Assembly (NCBI GenBank): GCA_022768065.1
Contig: JALELS010000009.1
Span: 1-64,000, forward strand
Reading direction: 5' to 3'
DNA: 64,000 nt
Source of the DNA: Ruminococcus sp.
GTDB lineage: Bacteria > Bacillota > Clostridia > Oscillospirales > Acutalibacteraceae
Part shown: in pieces, positions 40,155 through 49,823 of the stretch
How positions within the stretch are numbered: position 1 is the first letter of the stretch
Layout of the letters: each line of letters starts with the position of its first letter
Translations under genes and position numbers: made by a program
The notes under the pieces: model-generated
The model's input: the letters and a program-made list of their open reading frames with translations, nothing else
Told to the model about the DNA's origin: nothing
Database searches by the model: none

Positions 40155-41123
40155 ATGGTATGGCTCTATGTTGTTTTGGCGATAGTTGTAATCGCGCTTA
40201 TCGTCGTAATAGCAAATTTGAAAATTGTTCCGCAGTCAAAAGCGTATGTCATCGAGCGTCTCGGTGCATATCTTACGACGTGGCAGACAGGTTTCCACGT
40301 TAAAATTCCGTTCTTTGAGAGAATAGCCAAGGTTGTCTCATTAAAAGAGCAGGTCGTTGATTTCGCACCGCAGCCCGTTATCACCAAGGATAACGTAACT
40401 ATGCAGATAGATACGGTTGTATTCTTCCAGATAACCGACCCCAAGCTTTACACATACGGTGTTGAACATCCGATTTCGGCTATCGAAAATCTCTCGGCAA
40501 CCACACTTCGTAACATCATCGGCGAAATGGAGCTTGACGCAACTCTTACTTCGCGTGATACCATAAATGCAAAAATACGCGTAATCCTTGACGAAGCCAC
40601 CGACCCATGGGGCATTAAGGTTAACCGCGTAGAGCTTAAAAACATTATTCCGCCGCGCGAGATTCAGGACGCCATGGAAAAGCAGATGAAGGCAGAGCGC
40701 CATCGCCGTGAGGCAATACTCACCGCAGAGGGTGAAAAGGCAAGTAAGATACTTGTGGCAGAGGGCCATAAGGAGTCCCAGATACTCAACGCCGAGGCAG
40801 AAAAACAGGCGGCAATTCTTCACGCCGAAGCCGTTAAAGAAGCCAAAATACGTGAGGCGGAGGGTGAAGCCGAGGCTATACTCGCCGTACAAAGGGCAAA
40901 TGCAAAGGCTATCGAGCTTATAAACGAGGCTGCTCCGAGCGACGCCGTTATAGCCATAAAGAGCCTTGAGGCTTTCTCAAAGGCTGCCGACGGTAAGGCT
41001 ACTAAGATTATTATTCCGTCGGAAATTCAGAGCCTTGCGGGGCTTGCCGCAAGCCTTAAAGAGCTTGTTACAGAGCCTGCTGCCGACTCAAAAGCCGACT
41101 CCGACGCAGAGAAAACCGAGTAA
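40155..41123 (+). CDS. SPFH/band 7 (stomatin-like, QmcA) protein
   Basis: 'VPQSKAYVIERLGAYLTTWQTGFHVKIPFFERIAKVVSLKEQV'. Confidence 0.95.
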   Translation: MVWLYVVLAIVVIALIVVIANLKIVPQSKAYVIERLGAYLTTWQTGFHVKIPFFERIAKVVSLKEQVVDFAPQPVITKDNVTMQIDTVVFFQITDPKLYTYGVEHPISAIENLSATTLRNIIGEMELDATLTSRDTINAKIRVILDEATDPWGIKVNRVELKNIIPPREIQDAMEKQMKAERHRREAILTAEGEKASKILVAEGHKESQILNAEAEKQAAILHAEAVKEAKIREAEGEAEAILAVQRANAKAIELINEAAPSDAVIAIKSLEAFSKAADGKATKIIIPSEIQSLAGLAASLKELVTEPAADSKADSDAEKTE

Positions 41124-41257
41124 AATAACAATTTGATTTTAACACCGCCGCAGAAGAATGTTTCTATGAAAAGCTTTTGCGGCGGCTTTTTTGCAAATTC
41201 TCTAAAGTTTTGTATAAGCTCTTGCAATATCGAAAAGATTATATTATAATAATATCA

Positions 41258-41392
41258 CCTTAATTTGGTCGTGTGCCGTGCGGGTCCTGTGCGACAGAGC
41301 TCCACGAACCATGTCAGGCGGGGAACCGAGCAGCATTAAGTGGTCAGCCTGTGCGCCACAGTCCGCCTGCACGGTGCATGACCAAGTTAAGG
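41258..41392 (+). ncRNA. ffs: Signal recognition particle RNA
   Basis: Conserved SRP core 'CCATGTCAGGCGGGGAACCGAGCAGC'; long terminal stem CCTTAATTTGGTC/GACCAAGTTAAGG; immediately upstream of dnaX. Confidence 0.92.
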
Positions 41393-41462
41393 TCTTTATT
41401 TTTGTTGTGGAGCTGAAAGGTGCCGGCGTTTTTCGTGCGGCACAAAAGCGGGAGGTGTGAAA

Positions 41463-43160
41463 ATGTATCAGGCGCTGTATCGCAAATATCGTCCGCAGAC
41501 CTTTTCCGATGTCGTCGGGCAGGAGCACGTTACCGAGACTCTCAGGAACGCGGTAAAATCGGGCAGACTTTCACACGCCTATCTTTTCACCGGTTCTCGC
41601 GGAACGGGCAAAACCTCATGTGCCAAAATTCTCGCAAAAGCGGTCAACTGTGAAAATCCCGTGGACGGCAACCCGTGCGGAAAATGTGCCGCCTGCCGCG
41701 GTATAGACGACGGCTCGATTTTGGATGTAATCGAAATAGACGCCGCGTCAAATAACGGCGTTGACAATATCCGAGATCTCCGCGAGGAGGCAAATTATAC
41801 GCCGTCCGCCGTAAAGTACCGCGTGTATATCATAGACGAAGTGCATATGCTCTCCGTGGGCGCATTTAACGCTCTTTTAAAAACGCTTGAAGAGCCGCCG
41901 GAGCACGTCAAATTCATTTTGGCAACCACCGAGGTGCACAAGTTACCGTCTACGATTTTGTCACGTTGCCAGCGCTTTGATTTTAAACGCATTTCACCCG
42001 AGGATATAGCAAAAAGGCTTTCATTCGTAGCCGATAAAGAAAATATCGATTTAACCCCCGAAGCGGCAATGCTTATATCGCGTATTGCCGACGGTGCGCT
42101 CCGTGACGCGTTGTCGCTGCTTGACAGATGCGCGTCTTACGGAACCCAAATAACCGAAAAGGTGGCAAGCGATGCCGCAGGCATAGCCGGCAGAGAGCAT
42201 CTGTTTGAGCTTGTTGACGCCGTAATCTCTCACGATTGTCCAAAGGCGCTCACGATAATAGATGAGCTTTACAATAATTCCTGCGATATGGAACGTCTTT
42301 TAAGCGAATTACTCTCTCATTTCCGCAATATGATGGTTGCGCTGACGGTTCCTAATTTCAGAGAACTCGTTATCTGCCCCGATTCCGAAATAGAGATAAT
42401 ACGCCGCCAGGCAAAGAGCCTAACGCTTGAGAGCGTTCTCTCGTGTATGGACAGAATCGGCGACTCCATAGCCGAAATCAAAAGGGGAGCCGACAGGCGC
42501 ACAAGCGCCGAAATGGCTGTTATCAGATTGACAAGCCCGAAGCTTGATACGGATATGGCGGCTGTTTTACGCAGAATTTCGGATATTGAAGTAAAACTTA
42601 AAAACGGCGTGTTTAAGCCCTCTCAGGAGTCTCGGGAGTCGAATTTTGCCGCGAACGCAGCTCCGGTGAAGCAAAGCGAGCCGAACGAAGAGCAAACGCA
42701 GCAGGTTAAAAACGAAGAGCCCGAAAGCAAAGAGGCTGTTCCCGATAAAACGCCTGCCGCTTATGCCGAGTCAAACAATGCGGAGCCGAAATTAAATGAG
42801 ACGCCGCCGCAAGATAAAAACCGCGAAATAAAATCGGACGAAGTGTTTGAAAATTGGGCTGAGGTCGTCGATATATTGTCGCGCACTTCACCGGCGCTTA
42901 CGGGATTTTTAAACGGCTCTACGGCGTTTATTCATCCGGGCGGATTTTTACTTATAAAATCGTCAAATTCAATACTCGGTCAAATGCTTATGACAGGTAA
43001 TTTTTCAAACTGCATTGTAAAGGCCGTGTATGAGGTCAGCGGCAAAAAATACCGCATAGGCATATATAACGAGAATACCGAGCCCGAGCAGAAAAAAGAC
43101 CCGTTAGAGGGGCTTTTGAGCAGGGCAAAGGATCTCGGCATCAATGTTATAGATCAATAA
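41463..43160 (+). CDS. dnaX: DNA polymerase III subunit gamma/tau
   Basis: 'YQALYRKYRPQTFSDVVGQEHVTETLRNAVKSGRLSHAYLFTGSRGTGKTSCAKILAKA'. Confidence 0.97.
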   Translation: MYQALYRKYRPQTFSDVVGQEHVTETLRNAVKSGRLSHAYLFTGSRGTGKTSCAKILAKAVNCENPVDGNPCGKCAACRGIDDGSILDVIEIDAASNNGVDNIRDLREEANYTPSAVKYRVYIIDEVHMLSVGAFNALLKTLEEPPEHVKFILATTEVHKLPSTILSRCQRFDFKRISPEDIAKRLSFVADKENIDLTPEAAMLISRIADGALRDALSLLDRCASYGTQITEKVASDAAGIAGREHLFELVDAVISHDCPKALTIIDELYNNSCDMERLLSELLSHFRNMMVALTVPNFRELVICPDSEIEIIRRQAKSLTLESVLSCMDRIGDSIAEIKRGADRRTSAEMAVIRLTSPKLDTDMAAVLRRISDIEVKLKNGVFKPSQESRESNFAANAAPVKQSEPNEEQTQQVKNEEPESKEAVPDKTPAAYAESNNAEPKLNETPPQDKNREIKSDEVFENWAEVVDILSRTSPALTGFLNGSTAFIHPGGFLLIKSSNSILGQMLMTGNFSNCIVKAVYEVSGKKYRIGIYNENTEPEQKKDPLEGLLSRAKDLGINVIDQ

Positions 43161-43192
43161 ATAAGATTAAATTGGAAGGAAATGGTAATAAT

Positions 43193-43537
43193 ATGAAAGC
43201 AAGAATTCCGAACCAGGGTCCTACCGGAGCCAATATGATGAAAAAGCTCCAGGAGGTTCAAAACAATATGAGCGCGCTTCAGGATGAGCTTGCCGTTGCC
43301 GAATACAATGCGTCGGCAGGCGGCGGAGCGGTTGAGGTTACGGTAAACGGCTCGCATGAAATTAAGGCTATCAAAATCAAACCCGAGGTTATCGACCCCG
43401 AAGAGCCCGAAATGCTTGAGGATCTTCTTATGGCTTCTCTCAACGAGGCTATGCGTAAAGCCGACGAAACCGCAGAGCGTGAAATGAATAAGCTTACCGG
43501 CGGACTTAACATACCCGGAATGGGCGGTATGTTTTAA
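43193..43537 (+). CDS. YbaB/EbfC nucleoid-associated protein
   Basis: 'MMKKLQEVQNNMSALQDELAVAEYNASAGGGAVEVTVNGSHEIKAIKI'; between dnaX and recR. Confidence 0.95.
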   Translation: MKARIPNQGPTGANMMKKLQEVQNNMSALQDELAVAEYNASAGGGAVEVTVNGSHEIKAIKIKPEVIDPEEPEMLEDLLMASLNEAMRKADETAEREMNKLTGGLNIPGMGGMF

Positions 43538-44133
43538 TGGGATACAATATCCCGGCGCTTGAAAAGCTGATAGACGAATTTCGCAAAATGCCGTCCGTAG
43601 GCACAAAATCGGCGGAAAGAATGGCGTTTTATGTGCTCGGGCTTGACGATAACGGGACAGCAGAGCTTGCAAATGCCATAGTGACGGCTCACGAAAAAAT
43701 ACATCAGTGCAAAATTTGCCGCAATCTTACCGAAGATGAAATCTGCCCGATTTGCAGTAATGAAAAGCGCGACAGATCTACAATTTGCGTGGTCGAAAGT
43801 CCGCGTGATGTCATAGCGTTTGAGCGTACCCACGAATACCGCGGTCTGTATCACGTTCTGCACGGCGTTATTTCACCGATGAACGGTATAGGTCCCGACG
43901 ACCTCACCGTTAAAGAGCTCCTTTTGCGTATGAGTGACAGCGTAAACGAAGTCATTATGGCTACAAACCCCACGGTAGAGGGTGAGGCAACGGCTATGTA
44001 TATCAGCAAGCTTTTAAAGCCCATCGGCGTAAAAGTAACAAGGCTCGCTTACGGTGTCCCCGTAGGCGCCGACCTTGAGTATGCCGACGAAGTAACTTTG
44101 ATGCGCGCACTTGAGGGCAGAAATCTTATATGA
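43537..44133 (+). CDS. recR: Recombination protein RecR
   Basis: 'LEKLIDEFRKMPSVGTKSAERMAFYVL', zinc finger 'CKICRNLTEDEICPIC', TOPRIM. Confidence 0.97.
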   Translation: MGYNIPALEKLIDEFRKMPSVGTKSAERMAFYVLGLDDNGTAELANAIVTAHEKIHQCKICRNLTEDEICPICSNEKRDRSTICVVESPRDVIAFERTHEYRGLYHVLHGVISPMNGIGPDDLTVKELLLRMSDSVNEVIMATNPTVEGEATAMYISKLLKPIGVKVTRLAYGVPVGADLEYADEVTLMRALEGRNLI

Positions 44134-44184
44134 TTAAAAGGTTCGGCAGATAGCTGCCGATAATGTTGACGAAAGGTAAAACTT

Positions 44185-44649
44185 ATGGCTGCCGAGCAAA
44201 TCAAAAAAATTGCACAGAATAAAAAAGCCTACCACGATTATTTCATTCTCGAAACCTACGAGGCAGGTATAGAGCTTTTCGGCACGGAAGTCAAAAGTAT
44301 ACGCGAGGGCAGGATAAACTTAAAGGATTCCTGGTGCAGTATCGACGGCGGCGAAATATTTGCAAATTCGGTTCATATAAGCCCGTATGATCACGGCAAT
44401 ATTTTTAACCGCGACCCTCTGCGCGTAAAACGCCTTTTAATGCATAAAAAAGAAATACACAGGCTCTACGGCACAATAAAACAGCAGGGGCTGACACTCA
44501 TACCGCTGTCGGTGTATTTTAAAAACGGCAGGGCAAAAATGGAAGTCGGTCTTTGTAAGGGCAAAAAGAATTACGATAAACGCGATGTTGCCGCCAAAAA
44601 GGAAGCAACGCGCACTATCGACAGAGAGCTGAAAGAGCGAATGAGATAA
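44185..44649 (+). CDS. smpB: SsrA-binding protein
   Basis: '[38 protein letters not shown]'. Confidence 0.97.
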   Translation: MAAEQIKKIAQNKKAYHDYFILETYEAGIELFGTEVKSIREGRINLKDSWCSIDGGEIFANSVHISPYDHGNIFNRDPLRVKRLLMHKKEIHRLYGTIKQQGLTLIPLSVYFKNGRAKMEVGLCKGKKNYDKRDVAAKKEATRTIDRELKERMR

Positions 44650-44656
44650 TATATAA

Positions 44657-45010
44657 GGGGATGAAAGGATTTCGACGGGGTCTTTGAACCACGATAAGCG
44701 AGCAGCGGTGTGGTACCGCTTTAAACAGCCACAGTTTATTAAAAATAAACGACAAAGATTCTAAAGTTTTACTCGCTGCTTAAGTCAGCGGGTCGTTCCC
44801 TCCGAAGTACCGCGATCGGATAAGGAGCGTCATCAGCGGTAAATGTGAACGGGTAACCGCCTTGTAACCCGTCACACACAGCAGGGCTACCAAAGCGCAT
44901 AGACCGCCGTCGGGCGATGTGCCGAGGGAATTTTAAATTGACGGATACGCTCGTAGAAATTTGTGAGGATGAGATTTCGGACGCGGTTTCGATTACCGCC
45001 ATCTCCACCA
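44657..45010 (+). ncRNA. ssrA: Transfer-messenger RNA
   Basis: GGGGATGAAAGGATTTCGACGGGG start, tag frame ending ...NDKDSKVLLAA-TAA, 3' end GATTACCGCCATCTCCACCA; directly after smpB. Confidence 0.97.
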
Positions 45011-45014
45011 TAAA

Positions 45015-45042
45015 AGGCAGCCGAAAGGCTGCCTTTTTTATA
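45015..45042 (+). terminator. Terminator after tmRNA
   Basis: AAAGGCAGCC-GAAA-GGCTGCCTTTTTT. Confidence 0.85.
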
Positions 45043-45115
45043 AATCCCAAAGCGGTTTAAAAATAAAATGTAATTTGTCTTTTTGCGTATGGCTTTTGAA
45101 TTTTACTTTTACTTT

Positions 45116-45190
45116 TGTCTATGTCTATGTCTATGCTTGTGTCTGTACCTATGCCTGTGCCTATGCCTATGCCTATGCCTATGCCTATGC
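45116..45190 (+). repeat. Hexanucleotide tandem repeat (CTATGT)n grading to (CTATGC)n
   Basis: gtctatgtctatgtctatgcttgtgtctgtacctatgcctgtgcctatgcctatgcctatgcctatgcctatgc read directly. Confidence 0.95.
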
Positions 45191-45621
45191 GACTTTGCAG
45201 GCAGTTTTACTTGTTACGTATCGACATACTTTAGATATATATTAACTACACTTGTGCTGATACGTAACACTTTTTCTGCTTGCCGCCGCAAACTCGCCAA
45301 ATACCGTTTTATTCGACAAAACTGCCCAAAAAACAAATTGACAAACAGGGCAATTTCGGTTAATATTGTTGTGTAAACTTACTTTGTTAATATTTTACAG
45401 TGCGCACCCTGTACGGGCGGCGCTGCCGATGCGGATAAAGAAGAGGGCAAACCCTTACAGCGGATTTCAAGGGTTAATAATTAAAACTTCCAAGTGCGGT
45501 AAATTAAAAAATTTAAAATTTACGCACGGATAATATCTATGATATTGTCCGTTTTTCATATTTTCGATACTTTACTTTTTGCGGCAATCAAGTAATTCGG
45601 TTACTAAAAGGGGTTTATATA

Positions 45622-45923
45622 TTGTTCTCTATAATTAATTCTATGAATATGCCAACATACGTAGGCATATTGCTAATAATGTTTGTTTTATCTATTTATT
45701 TTCTATAGTAAAATATAGAAAAGTAAAAAAGCCTTGGAAAGTGCTGATTTATTTAGCTCCGCCCGAATTTATTGTTTTTATCACAAATAGAATCATAAAG
45801 GAATATTGGCCGGATACTCATTTGTATAAAATCAGCTCTACCGTTGCTTTAATAACCGGTGGTATAGTAGTGATTTCTATATTCGTTGTAGGAATTATTA
45901 CAAAGATTAAGGAAAAGCGTTAA
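45622..45923 (+). pseudogene. Small membrane protein gene, apparent frameshift
   Basis: TTG start with SD AAAGGGG; frame 1 gives 'MFSIINSMNMPTYVGILLIMFVLSIYFL*'; shifted frame continues 'FSIVKYRKVKKPWKVLIYLAPPEFIVFITNRIIKEYW...'. Confidence 0.45.
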
Positions 45924-45982
45924 AGCAGTATTATTATCGGTGCCATGTACATTAATTATTGCAATGACAGGAGAAATGATTT

Positions 45983-46699
45983 ATGAAACGCAGAAGGTTT
46001 ATATTTATTTTACCTATCATTTCTTTGATTGTTTTAAGTCTCAATATATGCTCATTTGCCATGAATACGGGTTTTTCAACAAGCGAACCTGACGAAAAAA
46101 AGCAACAGTATTTTTTATCCGGCAATGCCATATCGCTGACGTATGAAGAACCGAAAAAATATATAATTTCGTGTTTTGATGTAAGTGAGAGCGGATTGGT
46201 AGCAGTTGGCTCCGCTACTTACGGTAACCAATACATATATGTGTATGATGCAACCGGAAAATTTCAATATGGATATGCTTTTAATAATCCGGGGTCTTAC
46301 GGCTTGCAATGGGACGGTTCTGATTTGATAATTTATTTTGTTCGCGGCGATATTGCGGCTTTGGTTGATTCAGCGGGCAATATCAAAGAATTAAAAGTCA
46401 TAGACGATACCGAAGCCAACAATTCGTATTGGAACAAATATGTGTTTGCAAAAGAAAGAACACAAAACGGTAATACATATACAATGAAAAGCAATATGGG
46501 CTTACTCAATATTGTTGCAACTGGTTATTCGCAAATAATCATAACAGCCCCCGACGGGCAGGAAACAATGATATACGATGCCAGCAAGGCTCAAAAGTCG
46601 GGAACTGTCCTTGAAATTACATTTGTGATGTTGTTTGTGGGCGCGGTGGTATATGGGTTAACGCGTGAATTTTCAAAAGCTAAAAAGTGCGCAAAATAA
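45983..46699 (+). CDS. Hypothetical secreted/membrane protein
   Basis: N-terminal signal and C-terminal TM; no family recognised. Confidence 0.65.
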   Translation: MKRRRFIFILPIISLIVLSLNICSFAMNTGFSTSEPDEKKQQYFLSGNAISLTYEEPKKYIISCFDVSESGLVAVGSATYGNQYIYVYDATGKFQYGYAFNNPGSYGLQWDGSDLIIYFVRGDIAALVDSAGNIKELKVIDDTEANNSYWNKYVFAKERTQNGNTYTMKSNMGLLNIVATGYSQIIITAPDGQETMIYDASKAQKSGTVLEITFVMLFVGAVVYGLTREFSKAKKCAK

Positions 46700-46809
46700 C
46701 TGTATCATTTTGCCGATTACAAATACCGATTGTCCTCAAACATTTCAGAGCAGAGATAATAAAAATTTATGCACGCCGTACAAACAATATTTAAAAGAGA
46801 GGTTTTATA

Positions 46810-47298
46810 ATGATTGAATTTGTGGGCCGTTTAACGGGAAACGCTTTTAAATACTACAAAAAAACTATGATAAAAACTTTCCAAATATTGCTCCTAATAG
46901 CATTTGGCATTGGAATGCCCATTATGTTTTTTGTATTCAATTTAATAGGCAGTGTGGATTTAGAATATATACTTTTCATGGCTTCGTTATGTGTGCTTAC
47001 TGCAATTTTTTCACCGTACCTAATTTTAATATTTGCAAAAGGTGATGTAACACAGCGAATATATATAAATGACGGTTTGGTTAATGCGGTTAGCTGTGAA
47101 GGAAGAACACGCAGTGCACAAATTTGTGCCATAAAAAAGGTAAAGGATTTCGGCGATTACTATGCAATGACCCTTCCCGGAATATGTGCAATTGTTTCCG
47201 TGTACTTTATATGCGAAAAAAACCTTTTAACAAAGGGCACAATAGAGCAGTTCGAAGAGCTGTTTGACGGTAAAATAGTGAGAATGCAGTCAAACTGA
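46810..47298 (+). CDS. Hypothetical membrane protein, YcxB-like
   Basis: Two TM segments; C-terminal 'IKKVKDFGDYYAMTLP...CEKNLLTKGTIEQFEELF' resembles YcxB-like domains. Confidence 0.6.
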   Translation: MIEFVGRLTGNAFKYYKKTMIKTFQILLLIAFGIGMPIMFFVFNLIGSVDLEYILFMASLCVLTAIFSPYLILIFAKGDVTQRIYINDGLVNAVSCEGRTRSAQICAIKKVKDFGDYYAMTLPGICAIVSVYFICEKNLLTKGTIEQFEELFDGKIVRMQSN

Positions 47299-47360
47299 AA
47301 ACGGACACAGGCACAAAAAACACCAATTCGCATATATACTAATCGAGAGGTATTATAAAA

Positions 47361-47978
47361 ATGTATAGCTTTGTCAGACTGCTAATCGGATGTATATTTT
47401 TAATATGTTCTTTCGTGTTGATAAAAAGGTCAAAAACCGTTCATAAAAAAGCCATGTATATTGTTTTTTTATGTTTGTCAGGAATACTGCCGACGGTGTT
47501 ATCGTTTATACCGTTTGAAAACAGTTTTATAACATTTAAATCTCTCGACTCGGCTTATCATTATGTTTACGGCAAATCTGACATGAAACTTGTTGTAGAA
47601 GGAGACGATTGCGATTTTGTTGTCGGCAGCCAAAAAGACAAATACAAGGTAACATATGCATTTATGCCCAAAACCGCCGACGGATGGAAAGCAAGTAAAA
47701 ATATCAATGCCAAAAGAATAATTGTACAAAATTATGATTTCGGTCTTTTACATGTTTACCAGGGCAAAGGCACAAAAGATTATTTTATAACTATCCTTAA
47801 TAAAACCGATAAAGACTTAATTATTTCCGATAAGTACAATACCGAATTTGAACCTCTTAAAAGTGGCGAAAATTCTCTCGGACAGCCGTATATTACTTAC
47901 TACGCTCATATTCCCGACTTCGATTCGTCGTACAGCTTAACCGTAAACGGTACTGAAATATTATTGCAAAAGCCATAG
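47361..47978 (+). CDS. Hypothetical membrane protein
   Basis: 205-aa ORF with two N-terminal TM segments; TAG stop. Confidence 0.6.
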   Translation: MYSFVRLLIGCIFLICSFVLIKRSKTVHKKAMYIVFLCLSGILPTVLSFIPFENSFITFKSLDSAYHYVYGKSDMKLVVEGDDCDFVVGSQKDKYKVTYAFMPKTADGWKASKNINAKRIIVQNYDFGLLHVYQGKGTKDYFITILNKTDKDLIISDKYNTEFEPLKSGENSLGQPYITYYAHIPDFDSSYSLTVNGTEILLQKP

Positions 47979-48127
47979 TTTGATGCGTTTAATAACAAAA
48001 AACAGTTCCTGCTTTTTCGGGTATCCGTAGGCAGAAACTGTTTTTTTCGGGCAATTTTGAATTTGTTATCTATGTGCATTTAAAATCGCCGTGCCATAAT
48101 GATTTACGGCAGTTTCAATGCGGTATT

Positions 48128-49555
48128 TCAGTATATATCCTGTGTGCCTTTTTGACGTATCGGCGCAGAAAGTTCTTTGCTCGTTTTTATTATGACAACA
48201 ACGGTTACAATAAAGGTGAGTATATCGGCAGCTGGCATAAAATAAAGTATTCCGTCAAGTCCGAAGAATAACGGTAACAGCAGCGGAAGTCCCACTCCGA
48301 ATACTACCTCTCGCAGCATAGACAGAAAAGATGATGTCAGCGCCTTGCCGAGTGCCTGCATATATATTGCCGCGCCCTTATTCACACACGAAAGCATAGT
48401 CATACTCAAAAGCAGTCTTATGCTTCGCAGGGCAAAATCCCTGTAATATATGCTCTCGTTTTTCGCTCCGAAAAGATTTATAAGCGGTTGCGGGAAAAGC
48501 TCAAACAGCAAAAGTGCCGCCGCACCGATAATCGCTTCGGTAAGTAAGAGCCTTTTCATAAGCTCCTTTGCGCGGTCACGCCTGCCGGAGCCTATGTTGT
48601 ATCCCACAACGGGTATACATCCTGCCGAAAGACCTATGGCGATGGAAATAATTATCTGAAAGAATTTCATAACAATGCCTATTACGGCGGTCGGTATCTG
48701 TGCGTATTCGCTCTGACTGAAAATCGGGTCCATCGCGCCGTATTTTCGGCACATATTCAGAACTGCCGCCATGGAAAAAACAATGCTTATCTGCGATAAA
48801 AAGCTTGATATTCCGAGTGACAGTATTTTGCCTATTAAGCGTATATCCAACTTAAAGCTTGATTTGCCGAGTTTTACAGCCTTTGTTCTGAAGAGATATA
48901 CAACCGAAAGAACAGCCGATAATATCTGCCCGAGAATTGTGGCTATGGCTGCGCCTGCCATACCCATGCGGCAACCGTATATCAAAACGGGATCAAGTAT
49001 GATATTTGTTACGGCGCCGACGAGTAATGTCATCATCGCAAATTTCGGGCTGCCGTCGGAGCGAATGACGGAATTCATTGCCTGACCGAACATATAAAAC
49101 GGTATTCCGAGCGAAATCCAAAAGAAATATTCCTTCGACATGGCAAATGTTTCTTCGTTTACGGTAGCGCCGAAAGCGGTTAATATCTGATTGGGAAATA
49201 TCAGATACACAGCCGTTAAGATCAGCCCTATAATAATGCTGATTACAATTGAATTTCCGACCCCTCTGTCTGCTCTGCCGTCATCTTTAGCACCGAGACT
49301 TATGCTGACGAGGGTACAGCAGCCGTCGCCTATCATGGTGGCTATCGCGAGGGCGATAACGGTAAGCGGAAATACCACGCTGTTTGCCGCATTGCCGTAT
49401 GAGCCGAGATATGAGGCGTTTGCTATGAATATTTGGTCTACGATATTGTATAGTGCGCCGACCAAAAGTGAAATGATGCACGGCAAAGCGTATTTGCGCA
49501 TCAGTACGCCGAGTTTTTCTGTTTCAAGAAAAGAATTGCTTTTTGCTTCAACCAT
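48128..49555 (-). CDS. MATE family efflux transporter
   Basis: 'LMRKYALPCIISLLVGALYNIVDQIFIANASYLGSYGNAANSVVFPLTVIALAIATMIGDG'; start set at MVEAKSNSF with SD GGAGG. Confidence 0.92.
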   Translation of the reverse strand: MVEAKSNSFLETEKLGVLMRKYALPCIISLLVGALYNIVDQIFIANASYLGSYGNAANSVVFPLTVIALAIATMIGDGCCTLVSISLGAKDDGRADRGVGNSIVISIIIGLILTAVYLIFPNQILTAFGATVNEETFAMSKEYFFWISLGIPFYMFGQAMNSVIRSDGSPKFAMMTLLVGAVTNIILDPVLIYGCRMGMAGAAIATILGQILSAVLSVVYLFRTKAVKLGKSSFKLDIRLIGKILSLGISSFLSQISIVFSMAAVLNMCRKYGAMDPIFSQSEYAQIPTAVIGIVMKFFQIIISIAIGLSAGCIPVVGYNIGSGRRDRAKELMKRLLLTEAIIGAAALLLFELFPQPLINLFGAKNESIYYRDFALRSIRLLLSMTMLSCVNKGAAIYMQALGKALTSSFLSMLREVVFGVGLPLLLPLFFGLDGILYFMPAADILTFIVTVVVIIKTSKELSAPIRQKGTQDIY

Positions 49556-49587
49556 TTTGTTTACCTCCGACTTGCGGCAAAATAAAA

Positions 49588-49734
49588 GCACACGCAAAAG
49601 CGTGTGCCGGTAAACAAGATATTGGTACGATACACGCTTTGCAAGAACTCCGTGTCGTATCAGAATGATGTTCATTCGTGTATCGTGCCGTCAAGCATAT
49701 ATATAATTTTATCTGTTAAATCCCAAATTGTCAA
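49588..49734 (-). promoter_or_regulatory. Promoter plus transcription-attenuation leader of MATE gene
   Basis: Minus strand TTGACA-17nt-TAAAAT (49734-49706), mutually exclusive complementary segments, terminator GCACACGC-TTTT-GCGTGTGC plus TTTTATTTT (49607-49580). Confidence 0.75.
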
Positions 49735-49823
49735 GCGGTGTGTGCCCCGTTTTTGCGCCGTCAACCGCTTGTTTTTATGAATTTGTCACGCCCGTTTTGC
49801 CCGTTTATTAAAGAAATTATGAC

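Noticed and set aside
45083-45376. ORF with CLCLCLCLC repeats
   Set aside because: Low-complexity translation of a hexanucleotide repeat, with no SD or plausible protein.
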